Assembly: GCA_947685225.1 (NCBI GenBank)
Contig: CANTUV010000008.1
Span: forward strand, 36,448,001 to 36,512,000
DNA length: 64,000 nucleotides
Direction of reading: 5' to 3'
Source: Garcia nutans
Lineage: Eukaryota; Streptophyta; Magnoliopsida; Malpighiales; Euphorbiaceae
How positions within the stretch are numbered: position 1 is the stretch's first letter; each line of letters opens with the position of its first letter. Below the pieces are notes generated by a model that saw only the letters and a list, made by a program, of their open reading frames with translations, was not told the origin of the DNA and made no database searches. Made by a program: the position numbers and the translations under genes. Shown here one piece after another: positions 46,119-56,125 of the stretch.

Positions 46119-47928
46119 ATTACCCCACACGTAATTTTTTGCTTGTCCTCAAGGAAAGTTGAAATAAACAAAACCTAAACAAGAAAGAATTTATTATACT
46201 AAAAAATTATAAGATAACATCAAGAATTCCCTTCTCATAATGTCCACAATCATCATCAAACCAAATAAAATCAATACTCAAGCAAGTTAATGGCTTTTCA
46301 ATACATACCAAAGATTGTCACTCCCTCACAAAATCTCTTAAGTGTTTGATCAAGGCCGTGTTTGCATTCTTAACTTCCAATGAAAGAATATCTCCATAGG
46401 CTTACTCATCAATCAAATCTCTACCACTTAATTACTATCAAACATCAATCATAAGGTCTTTTCATTTGGTTGTAATGGGGCTAAGGCTAAAGGTATGATA
46501 TTTGGGAATGTGAGATATTCATTAAGTTTAAGAGCACTTCAAGAATAAATCAACTGAATGCATATATGACCGAACAATCTAAAAAACAACCTCTACTCAC
46601 TTAGCACTTGATGCTAGAATACCCCTTACAAGAGAATTAGAATCCACTTATTATGTTGCAAGGATCATAACCACGCATATTCCAACCTTAGCCACATGAA
46701 CAATAATTTCTAATTTCTAATTTTTATTTTTTCCTTTTTTCCTTTTTTTCATTAAAATTTAAATTGAATCTTATTTCTTATATTTTATATAGCAATAACA
46801 CAATGAAGAGGAAAATCAAATAAAGAAACACAGTAATTACAGAGTAATTATTCAAAACCTTCAACCCACCAACTTTAACTCTACACTTTAATTGACACAA
46901 CAACTTCAATTACTAAATTCCTCAAATGCTCTTGCTCCTTATGTAAGGACAAGAAATGGAAGGAAATGGTTCATGGCTAATGTTGTTATGTAAAAGAAAG
47001 AAATGGAAAAATGAAATAGGCTCAAAATTGGCTTTCTAAAGACATATAAAAGGTTGGCCTTTTAAGCTAAATAGGTACACCTAGATGCCTTAATCATGTT
47101 GATGCTCAATTGAAATTTTCATATAGTCTTGAAATGCATATCTAAGTAAGTTCTAGCAATATATAAATCAAGAATGCTCACTCAAAAGAATAACAAGTTG
47201 GCATTCAACTTAAATTGCTCAAATCATCATAAGTTAAAGGTAATGCTAAGAATGACCATCAAAGTTAATAATAAGTATAAATTCTATTCAATTCTCAAAT
47301 TCATGCGTCAAAAATTTGAAAGCTCTTCTATCAACAATCTTATAACTACTGAGTTTTTCCAAATTCATTATTCAAAGAAAAACATTAAATTTCTAAAACT
47401 TAAACAAAGATAAGTCAAAAGTAAAAACTTTTCACCACATACTTAAAGATTCACATTGTCTCTAATGTGAAGATGTATAAATTGAAAGAGCAAGAGTTTG
47501 GGTAAAACCTGATTTCCATCATTCCAATGTGTAATGCAAAGTGCTACTTCCATCCATACCACAACACATATTGATTGTTCCATATAAAAATAAAAAAAGA
47601 AACAAATGACATATAAACATAAAGTATTAATCACTAAAAATAGAAATTAAAACATCTAAAATATAAAAAGAATAAAAACTCTCAAATGACAATGTGAAGC
47701 TATTGTGGCTAAGGCTATGAAGACAATGCAACAGAGGGGTGAAGACTTAGAATCCTAGCCAAATTGAGCCAAATTGTTGTTGATGAGTTCAAGTTGATTG
47801 AGCATCTGAGCATGATTTTAATCAACTTTCTTCTCTAATGCCTCTATTTTGCTGATCAACTCATAGTTATCAGGGATCAGAGCATCTTCATCCAAACTCA
47901 GTAATTCAGAGTCAGATTCATCATCAAC
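46119..47928 (-). mobile_element. Athila-type 3' untranslated region
   Basis: No conserved gene is seen. The GAGGACAAGCAA and GTGTGGGG words at 46,155-46,123 mark the polypurine-tract end. A short frame at 47,929 upward belongs to the ATHILA domain gene. Confidence 0.55.
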
Positions 47929-48888
47929 TTAGGGTCGCTTTTGTTTATCATCCTGTGAACTCGGCTCACCAAAAGCCATCACATAAGTCCCTCCACTCTT
48001 TGTCACCATATGCATTTTTTCAAGAGTGGATACATCTAACATATCACTTCCAAAAATTTTTTGCATTCCACAATTATGAGGATCAAAGTTTCTATCAAAG
48101 GCAAGGGCTAAGGTAGTGACTAATCCACCTATATAGATCATCCCTTTTCTATTATGGGCCACATTATCAAGGACCTCTGCCAACTAAAAACTAGTGTTTA
48201 TAGGTGCAGCATGGTAAGCAAACCATAAGAAAAATAACTCATTAAGTTCAATGACTCGGGGCTTTCTTTTTCTTGTAAAGAAACTACAAGCCATTAACCT
48301 GTGCAAATATCTTAAAGCAGGATACAACAATTAAGTTGCTTTGGCTAATTTAGCCACATAGGTCCCACCCGATCCGAATTTAGCCCATGCATATTGTTGT
48401 TTAAAATATTTAGGAATATTCCTATGTCCTTCAAGCAAAAATCCAAATACCTCACATAATTTTTCAATCATAATCCTATATTATCTCCTATTCAATTTAA
48501 ATCCTAGCTTAGTGCAAAGCTTGGTATTATCTCTTTCCACTTCAAGAGAGGCAACAAACTCAGCAGTTAACTCTTGAAATTGTAATGATTTAAGGGTATT
48601 AAATTTTTCCCAATGTAAATTCTTCACATATAACTCAAAATTCTCCTTAATGTGCAAAATATCTAAGGAATCAACACTTACATACCTTGAAGGGAAAAAT
48701 CCCCTTGCTTGTATTGTTGACCGCCTTGAAGGAGTGGTGGAAGAGGTTCCCTTCGTCCTTGGGGTGAGACTTGCTTGGTCCTTGGCATTCTTGAAACTTG
48801 ATTGAAATGAAGAATAAAGATGATTCTCTAGACCAAGAAATTTGGAAAATATAAGTGATTTTTGGGTTGGGACCATGGTCTTGGCCAT
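47929..48888 (-). pseudogene. ATHILA-domain ORF (Athila extra ORF)
   Basis: On the minus strand the ATG at 48,888 (MAKTMVPTQKS) opens 135 codons with a proline/serine/threonine-rich start, then FFPSRYVSVDSLDILHI and LQFQELTAEFVASLEVE. This resembles the ORF-1 protein family of Arabidopsis Athila elements. After a stop at 48,481 the later part is seen at 48,183-47,929 (GMIYIGGLVTTLALAF, KIFGSDMLDVSTLEKMHMV). Its place between integrase and 3' LTR fits Athila. The function of the family is not known with certainty. Stops and frame changes between the parts make this a pseudogene. Confidence 0.75.
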
Positions 48889-48984
48889 GTGGAGAGCAAG
48901 GGTTGAGAGGAAAAAAAAATGGCATTTTAGGGTTTTAGTGAGCGAGAAATGAAAGAGAAAATTGAGAAATTAAAGAGTTTAAAT

Positions 48985-49420
48985 GAGTGACACGACCAAG
49001 CTTGACTTATCTTGGTTGTGTCGACGTCAAAAGGTACAAGCATGTTTCTTGAAGAAGCACAAGGGACATGGCCAAGACTTATAGCCGTGTTAGTCTATTT
49101 TGGGAACACAGCTAAGACAAGTGGGCATGTCTGGTTCTATTTCAAAGATGAGTATTCGAGGCAATTGCAAGGACATGGCCAAGACAAGTGACCATGTTCA
49201 GTTTTGTAAACAAAAATTAGAATTTGATGAAATTACAATGACACGGCCAAGACCTGTGACCGTGTTTAACACTATTTGAAGGATGTCTTTTTAGGAATGG
49301 CATGACACGATCAAGACTTATAGCTGTGTCCTATTTCATCTAACCAAATCTCTCTTATGAAAATTGACAACTTGGTTGAGTCCTCACTTGGCTTGGCCTT
49401 GTCTCAGCCCGCGTCTATTA
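48985..49420. repeat. Tandem-like GACACGGCCAAGAC...GACCGTGTT dyads
   Basis: At least five pairs such as GACACGACCAAG (48,989) with GGTTGTGTC, GACATGGCCAAGAC with AGCCGTGTT, and GACACGGCCAAGACC with GACCGTGTT are spaced roughly 65-80 bp apart. Left and right words of each pair are nearly complementary. Confidence 0.85.
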
Positions 49421-49869
49421 TTGTCCAAAATTGATTAAAATTTTCTCTTCATTTTCTCTTTCGTGAAACTCAACCACAACAAAACAGCGCATCATAGCAC
49501 CTATACCAGATAAATTTATTCATAATCTAACAAAGTAGCATTGAAACTCTAGAAATTCAAAATTACTAAAATAAAAGGAATAAAGAAATGCAAACTAATG
49601 GGTTGCCTCTCATTAAGCACTTCTTTAACGTCATAATAGTTGGACGTGGTTACTTCACGCATCAGTAAATGCAATACTTTCTATGGCTTTTGCAACCTAT
49701 AGCTCCTTCAGATAGGGTTTCACCCTTTGGCCATTTACCTTAAAAGTCTCATTGGTCTTCAAATTTAACAACTCTATAACCCCATATGGGAATACTTGAA
49801 TAACCTGGAAGGGTTCACTCTAGTGAGACTTCAATTTCCCAGGGAATAACCTCATTTTCAAATTAAGCA
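49421..49869 (-). mobile_element. Athila region downstream of integrase
   Basis: The minus strand carries remnants of the integrase C-terminal end (the region reads about VNGQRVKPY near 49,740) without an open frame. The GTTGCCTCTCATTAAGCA word at about 49,600 is typical for Athila elements. No other gene seen. Confidence 0.5.
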
Positions 49870-50715
49870 AAAGAACCTTCATCCCTGGTTCAAAAGTTCT
49901 TCTTAGCTTCAAAAGTTCTTCTCAGGATAATTTTGTCATGCATCACCTTTGTTTTTTCCTTGTAGATCCTTGAGCTCTCATAAGCTTCATTTATAAGCTC
50001 ATCTAGCTCAGAAATTTGCAACATTCTCTGCTCTTTTGCCCCTTCCAAGTCCGTATTTGTAGCCTTAATTGCCCAATAAGCTTTGTGCTCCAAATCCACT
50101 AGTAAGTGGGATGCCTTGCTAAATACTAATCTATATGGACTCAATCCCAAAGGAGTTTTGAAAGCCATATGGTATGCCAAGTGCTTCAGGAAGACAGACC
50201 GTCCAATCCTTCCTTGTTGTGCTCATTATCTTCTCTAGAATGTTTTTAATTTGCTTGTTGTAGATCTCAGCTTGGCCATATGTTTGGGGATGATATGGAC
50301 TTGCCAATTTGTGCCTGATGCCCATTTTGTTCATTAGCTTTTCAAAACACTTGTTGCAAAAAATGGCTTCCTTTATCCATACCTGTTCAAAATATATTCC
50401 TTCAAGAATTTCAAAATAATGTTAGCATCATTAGTCCTCGTGGGGATAACCTCCACCCGCTTGGAAACATAATCTATTGCAAGAAGGATATATTCAAAAC
50501 CAAAAGATTTGGGAAATGGTCCCATAAAATCTATTCTCCATACATTAAAAGTTTCCACCACAACAAAAGTAGAGAGAGGCATTTCATTTCTCTTACTTGT
50601 GTTTCCTACTCTTTGGCATCTATAACATCTGATACAAAAAGTTGGCCAATACAAACCACGTTGAAGAATCTTCTCAATAATCTTTTTAACTCTAAAATAT
50701 CCTCCACAATACATG
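49870..50715 (-). pseudogene. Athila integrase
   Basis: The zinc-binding part reads QRGLYWPTF and CYRCQRVGN. The catalytic core starts with WRIDFMGPFPKSFG, which carries the first aspartate. After LNRYG at 50,373 the frame is lost, and the second aspartate region is reduced to FCNKCFEKLMNK. The third acidic residue is in HPQTYGQAEIYNKQIKNIL at about 50,280, and LGLSPYRLVFSKASHLLVDLEHKAYWAIK follows in another frame. Integrase would insert the element. The D-D-E triad is not complete, so it is inactive. Confidence 0.88.
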
Positions 50716-50747
50716 TTGTGTTAAAATTGCAACAATTGCAATTGCTC

Positions 50748-51336
50748 TTATTCTGGCACACATCTTTGAATGATTTCATCCTTGCAAATTCTAAACAAAT
50801 ATGGCTCATCCAAAAAATAATACTTACAAAAATATAGAAATCTCTTTTTTGTCTGAAAATTTAAATCTTTCCTCAAGACACCACAAGAAAGATAATTAGC
50901 AATATCCGCATACCATGGTACTTGTGTTATGGCAAACAAGTGCTTATCGAGTAATATTTCAAAAGAATTTTCAAGAGAAATCTGTGTATTATCATCATTG
51001 CAGTGCACCCTAAACCATCCCATTTTCTTCCACTCACTATCAGCTATAGGGTAGATTGCCCCCATATCAAGGAGTTTAAGAACCTCTTTTTTCACTACCT
51101 CACTCATGTTTGGGCTGAGCCTCCTCTAGGCCTCTCTCTAGTTTAGCTCCTTCCTCTAAGACTATTCTATGCATGCACATGGAAGGACTAATGCCCTTAA
51201 TGTCACTCAATCCCCAACCAATGGCTTTCTTAAGTTTCTTTAGTACTCTCACAAACTTCTCCTCTTCATCAAGATAAAGAGTCGAAGAAATGATCACCAG
51301 TTGTGTAATGTTCACCCCTAGAAAAATATATTTCAA
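50748..51336 (-). pseudogene. Athila reverse transcriptase remnant (palm and RNase H deleted)
   Basis: Begins with KKLKKAIGWGLSDIKGISPSMCMHRI (seen at 51,240-51,160; two parts of it identify the Athila polymerase start) and VVKKEVLKLLDMGAIYPIAD near 51,090. Immediately afterwards the frame reads SFEILLDKHLFAITQVPWYA, which is the region next to integrase. The catalytic YxDD motif and RNase H are absent. About 1.5 kb of pol must have been lost, by comparison with the usual Athila arrangement. Confidence 0.82.
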
Positions 51337-51372
51337 ATGTTTTAGGAGCTGCTTAAGCTCAACAAATTTTGG

Positions 51373-51738
51373 TTAAACCTCTCCTTCATCTACCTTAACA
51401 CCATCAAGTCCCCTCTCATCAACCACACCATCTAAAATCAACTTGTACTCCTCAATTTCTAAATAAGAAATTTCAACCTCTTCTCCCAAGGTCAAGGCCA
51501 TCTCAAACTTGTCTTTACTACTTTCCTGCAAGAAAATATCTCTAACAGTAAGATCAGTATAATCAATAAAAGAACAATTTTCATAAACAAAAATAGTGGG
51601 AATAAGAGAAGTGTTAAAAATAAAAAATACCACAGTTTGTCTTAAAATAGTCACTGTTAGTTTTCCGTTTTTAACATCTATCAAAGTATTAGTTGTAGCC
51701 ATAAAGGGTCTTCCTAGAAAAATGGTGTGTTCAGCATC
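51373..51738 (-). pseudogene. Athila protease region, truncated
   Basis: Minus strand reads DAEHTIFLGRPFMATTNTLI and DVKNGKLTVTILRQTV, the end of the protease domain and the linker in Athila elements. It is cut at 51,739 by the start of LTR A'. The catalytic aspartate and everything upstream (gag, 5' LTR) are not in the window. Confidence 0.82.
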
Positions 51739-51958
51739 CTATAGACCCTTAATTTTTGTACTAGTCCAAATTTTATTTTCATTTGAAGACTAGATCAAGT
51801 CCAGGTCCAATAACAAGGCCCAAACTAAATCAAGTCTAATTAGTTAATATTTGGATTATGTCGATTTAGTTTTATTATGGATGATGTGATTAAAGTGTGA
51901 TTTGGTCCAATTAGTTTGGTTTTGGAATGGGCAATTGGACCATTTGACTATGGCCCAT

Positions 51959-51996
51959 GCCAATTCGACATGAGCAATTGCTCATGCCAAATTGGC
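51959..51996. repeat. 38-bp two-part palindrome in the U3 region of A'
   Basis: GCCAATT (51,959) and AATTGGC (51,990) flank the perfect palindrome CATGAGCAATTGCTCATG (51,969-51,986), with 3-bp internal loops on each side. Confidence 0.95.
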
Positions 51997-52594
51997 AGTA
52001 GCCAATTCAACATGAGCTGGCATTGGCCTGATTGTGTGCGGTTTCACTACTCAGCCTCTCCAAAGTCAAGTAGGATTGGCCTCTCCAAAGTAAATTAGGA
52101 TTATTGAAGATGCCCTAATGTTGCCTAAAAAATGTAATTAATTATCAAAATTTGGGGGATTAGTTTTTAAGACGAAGCAATAAAAGATGGCTATTAACAA
52201 GAGGCATGAAGAAATCAACAAGAGAGCAATTATCCCAACAATTGTTTGACTCAACCAATATTTTAATTGATTTAGGCAAACCTGAAGCTTGGCTTAAGGA
52301 TTCAACTTTGGTGGAGTTTTCAAATGCAGGTGAGTTTTCTAAATAAAATTTAGTTATCCAACAGTTGCAATTCTCCTTTAAAACACCATTAAATAGTTTA
52401 AGTATTGAACATTTTGATTCATTCAATGGCTTGCTCAACAAATATTTATCTGTTTTAGATTTACAGTACATCTATTGATCTAGTATCAATTTATATGATG
52501 TGCATGTGTTTATCAGAATTAATACTCAGTAGCCATAAGATTATGCATACAATACTTAAACTTTATGAAGCAAATCTTATTTGCGTGTTTTTAA

Positions 52595-52990
52595 AACCCA
52601 AAACCCTAATTAGTTCATCTAAAACCCTATTTGCATATTTATAAAATTAAAACCCTAATTTTACCATTGATACCCTAAAAGTACTTGTTTTCAAATTAAA
52701 ACCCTAATTTCCAAATTAAAACTCTAAAAACCCTACTTTCTAAACCAAAACCCTAATTTCACCATTGAAACCCTAAAAACCCTAATTTTCAAATCAAAAC
52801 CCTAATTTCCAAATTAAAAACCCTAGTTTTCAAATTAAAACCCTAATTTCCAAATTAAAGCTCTAAGAACCCTAGTTTTCAAATCAAAACCCTAATTTCC
52901 AAATTAAAACCCTAAAACCCTAATTTTCCTTAAAAAACCCTAGTTTTTATTTAAAAACTCTAATCATATTTTCCAAAGTATAAAACCCTA
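52595..52990 (+). repeat. Dense interspersed AAACCCTAA words in LTR A'
   Basis: More than a dozen AAACCCTAA or ACCCTAA words alternate with TTTCCAAATTA-like spacers. They are not in tandem as telomere repeats would be. The LTRs of A and A2 have the same words at lower density. Confidence 0.9.
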
Positions 52991-54212
52991 AATTTGTTTA
53001 TTTACTGCTTCATTTAAGATTAAAATTTAGATTTGATTATTTTATATCTATGATGAATGATTTATTGATATTTTATTTATTATGAATTATTTGATTATGG
53101 TGAATTTTTGAATGACTTAATTTTAGTTGGTTAATTATTTAAACTTCAAAGATGTAAGAAGTATGTTTCCACTTCATGGGTACCTCATTTATTAAGTTCA
53201 ATGTAATTTTATTTATTTTAAGTTTGAGATTAATGTAAAGGGCATGTTTCCACCAATTGGTAGGTATCCTATTTTATTTAGTTTTGGACATTATTGTAAG
53301 GGCATGTTTCCATCATGTATAGATTCATCATTTTTATTTATTTGTTTGTTTGGATCTTCTTTGATTTTAATACAATGAATGTTTATTTATTTGGCATGTA
53401 GTATGGATGGTATTTTAATAAGTTAAAGAATTTAAGAATGATTAGACCTCAAAAGGAGGCTGGTTCCAATGAACCGAGTATTATAGGGTGTTGGGTTATT
53501 CTCACCTTCCCCATACGTACCTAACTTTCCGAACCCAATAGGGGGTTGGGGATTCCTTAGGAATCGAGTCATCCACCCCTTTCTATTTTCCAAGCCTAAC
53601 CGGGTGGTGACTCTATTTTCTTTGGCTTTAGGCTTGTGTTCTCTAAAGCCATGAGCCTAACACTGCTGAAATCGCAAGAACCATTCCACATGGGGGTGGG
53701 GTAAAATCCCTGCTCATAGTGGTGTGAACACTCGAATTTTGAGGCTCGGAAAGCCAATTTTCTCAGACTGCGGACGGCTGAGCCGGACCGGAGGTCCACG
53801 TGAAGTTCACCGGAAATATGTCAATATGGTACTTGAAATGTCTGGGACGACGTGAGGATCACGGATATGGTCCCGGAATAATTTTTGGAGGTCTCTAGCT
53901 CCCGAAAAATCAGTTTGAGCGAAAACCGGACAAAACCGGCGGCCGAGCCGCCGTGGACGGCGGCCCGGCCACCGTCCAGCCCGATTTTGCCTATAAATTG
54001 CCTTCAAGTGTTCAGAAAAACAGGTTGGCTTTTGGAGACTCCGGGCCTGATGCTGATGAATTTAATCCGTAATCAAGAATCATAATCCAAGGTCCAAGAA
54101 AACGAGATCTGGAACTTCGAAGTGGAAAAATCCTAAGCAAGGTAATATTCTAATCAATTCTTTGTCAATTTAAACATTTCATAAGCATTCCATCTTCTTC
54201 TCAATTTCTTCT

Positions 54213-54741
54213 TGGTCAAAGACCTAATCCTTTTAGGTCTAAGGCCTAATGGACTAATTAATCAATCTGTTGGCACGAAGCCCAAATTACATCTTTCCGG
54301 TACAAAGTACCTAAATTTCACAATTAAAATCAACTTTTTGGCACGGAGCCTAAATCGCACATTTTTCGGTACCAAGTACCTAAATTTCACATTTAGCACT
54401 AAGTGCTAAAACTCACCATTTTGGCATAAAGCCCGACAACACAGGCCAAAGGCCTAAAAATTGCATTCTTTTGGTACAAAGTACCTAAAATTGCACCATT
54501 TAGCACTAAGTGCTAAATTTCACAAATTTGGCAAAAAGCCCGATCAATACTTGGCATGAAGCCCGACACCAGCACGAAGCACTAAGTGCTCAAAATCTCA
54601 CATTTGGCATGAAGCCTAAATTGCACTCCTTTGGTACAAAGTACCTAAATTTCACCATTTAGCACTAAGTGCTAAAACTCACAACTCTGGCAAAATGCCT
54701 GAAATATGCACGAAGCATACACACACACATGCATGAAGCAT
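54213..54741 (+). repeat. Array of about 19 micro-hairpins in the LTR of B
   Basis: Short dyads with an AAA, TAA, CAA or GAA core recur every 15-40 bp: GGTC-AAA-GACC (54,214), GGTAC-AAA-GTACC (54,299, 54,473, 54,633), AGCAC-TAA-GTGCT (54,395, 54,502, 54,661), AGGCC-AAA-GGCCT (54,443), GGCATGAAGCC (54,553, 54,605), ATGCACGAAGCAT (54,706) and ATGCATGAAGCAT (54,729). Spacers resemble CTAAATTTCACCATTT. The stem sequences differ while the hairpin layout is kept. Confidence 0.93.
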
Positions 54742-55040
54742 AATTTTTATCGCCTTTAAATAGGCTTTTCCGAACTACATGGGCTTTGATCTCCCATTCA
54801 AACGAGAGTATGTAGGCATATTTGGGATTCACCCCAAATAGCAAGTCCACAATTTAATAACAATCTGTCTCTTCTTTTCTTCATTCCTTTTAGATTTGTT
54901 CTTTTTGCAAGTTAGTCAAATGCATGACATAGTCCCCGAATCCTCCTTGGGTTCGCAGACTAGAAACCTTTACATTGGACAAGTTATTGGAGTCAAACAA
55001 GGGTTTTCTTAGTTTTTCCCTTCGAACAAAATAAACTGAG

Positions 55041-55050
55041 TGGCGACTCC
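55041..55050 (+). promoter_or_regulatory. Primer-site-like motif inside the LTR of B
   Basis: TGGCGACTCC is identical to the first 10 bases of the true primer-binding site, which lies 69 bp downstream. Element A has TGGCGACTCCA at 18,674-18,684, about 117 bp upstream of its own site. Confidence 0.8.
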
Positions 55051-55109
55051 CGACAATGAGTGAACTTTCGCCCCGATCCTTTTCTGGCGGAAAACCGAGG
55101 TTCACAGAT

Positions 55110-55127
55110 TGGCGACTCCACTGGGGA
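55110..55127 (+). promoter_or_regulatory. Primer-binding site of element B
   Basis: TGGCGACTCCACTGGGGA starts 3 bp after the LTR end. It is the type reported for Ogre/Tat elements (tRNA-Arg from family knowledge). Confidence 0.9.
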
Positions 55128-55146
55128 CCATAAAAATGATTTATGG
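55118..55146 (+). other. 5' partner of a long-range inverted match in element B
   Basis: These 29 bases, which include the second half of the primer-binding site, are the reverse complement of 63,739-63,767 with a single mismatch (A opposite A at 55,127 and 63,758). In the element RNA they could pair and bring the two ends together. Confidence 0.93.
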
Positions 55147-55440
55147 GATCTTAGTGGACTACAATTGTTTATTTGACTAACTTGCCATTCTTTATGGTGC
55201 TTTTATTTATTTTGCAGGGTACCTTAGCAATGATCATCCTTTCTTTAAGGATATTGGAATTGAAAGTTGACAAAAGAAACCTTTCTAGGGACCATAAAAA
55301 ATAATTTATGGGACTCTAGTAGACTACTATTGTTAATTTGACTAACTTGCCCTTCTTTAGGGTACGTTTATTTGTTTTGCAGGGTACCTTAGCAATATAT
55401 ATCCTTCCTTTAAGGATATTGGACTGAAGATTGAAGAAAG
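55127..55440 (+). repeat. Tandem duplication in the leader of B, period 164 bp
   Basis: Unit one starts ACCATAAAAATGATTTATGG at 55,127 and unit two ACCATAAAAAATAATTTATG at 55,291. Both contain TTTGACTAACTTGCC, TTTTGCAGGGTACCTTAGCA and CCTTTAAGGATATTGGA. Each copy thus repeats the segment that follows the primer site. Confidence 0.93.
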
Positions 55441-56125
55441 GAATCTTTTTCCTTTGATGGATCTATTGTTTGACTACTTGTGCATTTGTTTTGTCATTCA
55501 GAGAATCTTTTTCTCTTGCATATATGGGGGAATCCTTTTCCTCCATTGCATAAAAAATTGTTTTCAAATGAATTTCTTCTCTTTATGTTCAAAGTTCTAA
55601 GTCTGGATAGCAAGTAGCGCTGACCGGCAGGTCTCCTTGATTATGCCGGCGGACAGCCAAAGGGTCCTCCCTGTTGTCGCAAACCATTCCAATCCTTTTG
55701 GAGTGGCCTATGAGTAATCGTACTGTTGGACCCACGCGAAACTCCTTGTTTCACATGTGGTTAGGTATATCTTACTCAAGACTCAAGGGTCCCTATGATA
55801 AGCCGATTCTCTATTTTCACATAACAATAGAACCTTTCCTTAGGTTGTATGTACCCAATGATAGTGCCGCATTCCATTAAAATGAATTGTGATGTGATGA
55901 GGTGCATTCATGCAACATAACAACATTGTTTTGGGAGAAAATTTTGATGTACATAAGTGGACCAAGAGTTTTCCTACCCTACACACCACCCTGATCTCTT
56001 GCCCTTAACCTTTGCAGGTACCCACTGTCCGTGTGCCTTCACCTACACCAGAAACACCAACTCCAACTGGGCAATCACCCACAAGCTCTACCACTCCAAC
56101 TTCACCAACCACTCCAATTCCTGAA
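55441..56125 (+). mobile_element. Leader of element B
   Basis: No conserved gene is seen. It includes CTTTGCAGGTACCC at about 56,010, which resembles a splice acceptor, just before an open frame rich in threonine, serine and proline. Confidence 0.6.

Larger units (their letters stand above)
51740..53718 (+). mobile_element. LTR A', Tat type, about 1.98 kb
   Basis: It begins TATAGACCCTTAATTTTT (TG to TA) and ends CTCATA followed by GTGG. The conserved end block is present (GGTTCCAATGAACC at 53,462, GATTCC-TTA-GGAATC, GTGGTGACTC at about 53,605). It is diverged from the A and A2 LTRs. The CATCC before it is not repeated after it; GTGG instead matches the start of a primer-binding site, so this looks like the 5' LTR of an element that continues beyond B, not a solo LTR. 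Confidence 0.82.
53723..55106 (+). mobile_element. 5' LTR of element B
   Basis: It starts TGTGAACACTCG and ends GAGGTTCACA and is 1,384 bp long. TGTGAA...TTCACA gives a 6-bp terminal inverted repeat. It is GC-rich at the start (53,930-53,990 has GGCGGCCGAGCCGCC-like dyads) and contains a micro-hairpin array and an inner copy of the primer-site start. Confidence 0.96.

Noticed and set aside
47174..47413. Small plus-strand gene of 79 codons
   Set aside because: Lysine/asparagine-rich chance frame in the A+T-rich non-coding region of the Athila-type element.
52595..52990. Interstitial telomere repeat
   Set aside because: The CCCTAAA-type words are separated by 10-20 bp of other sequence and lie within an LTR; they are not a tandem telomere tract.
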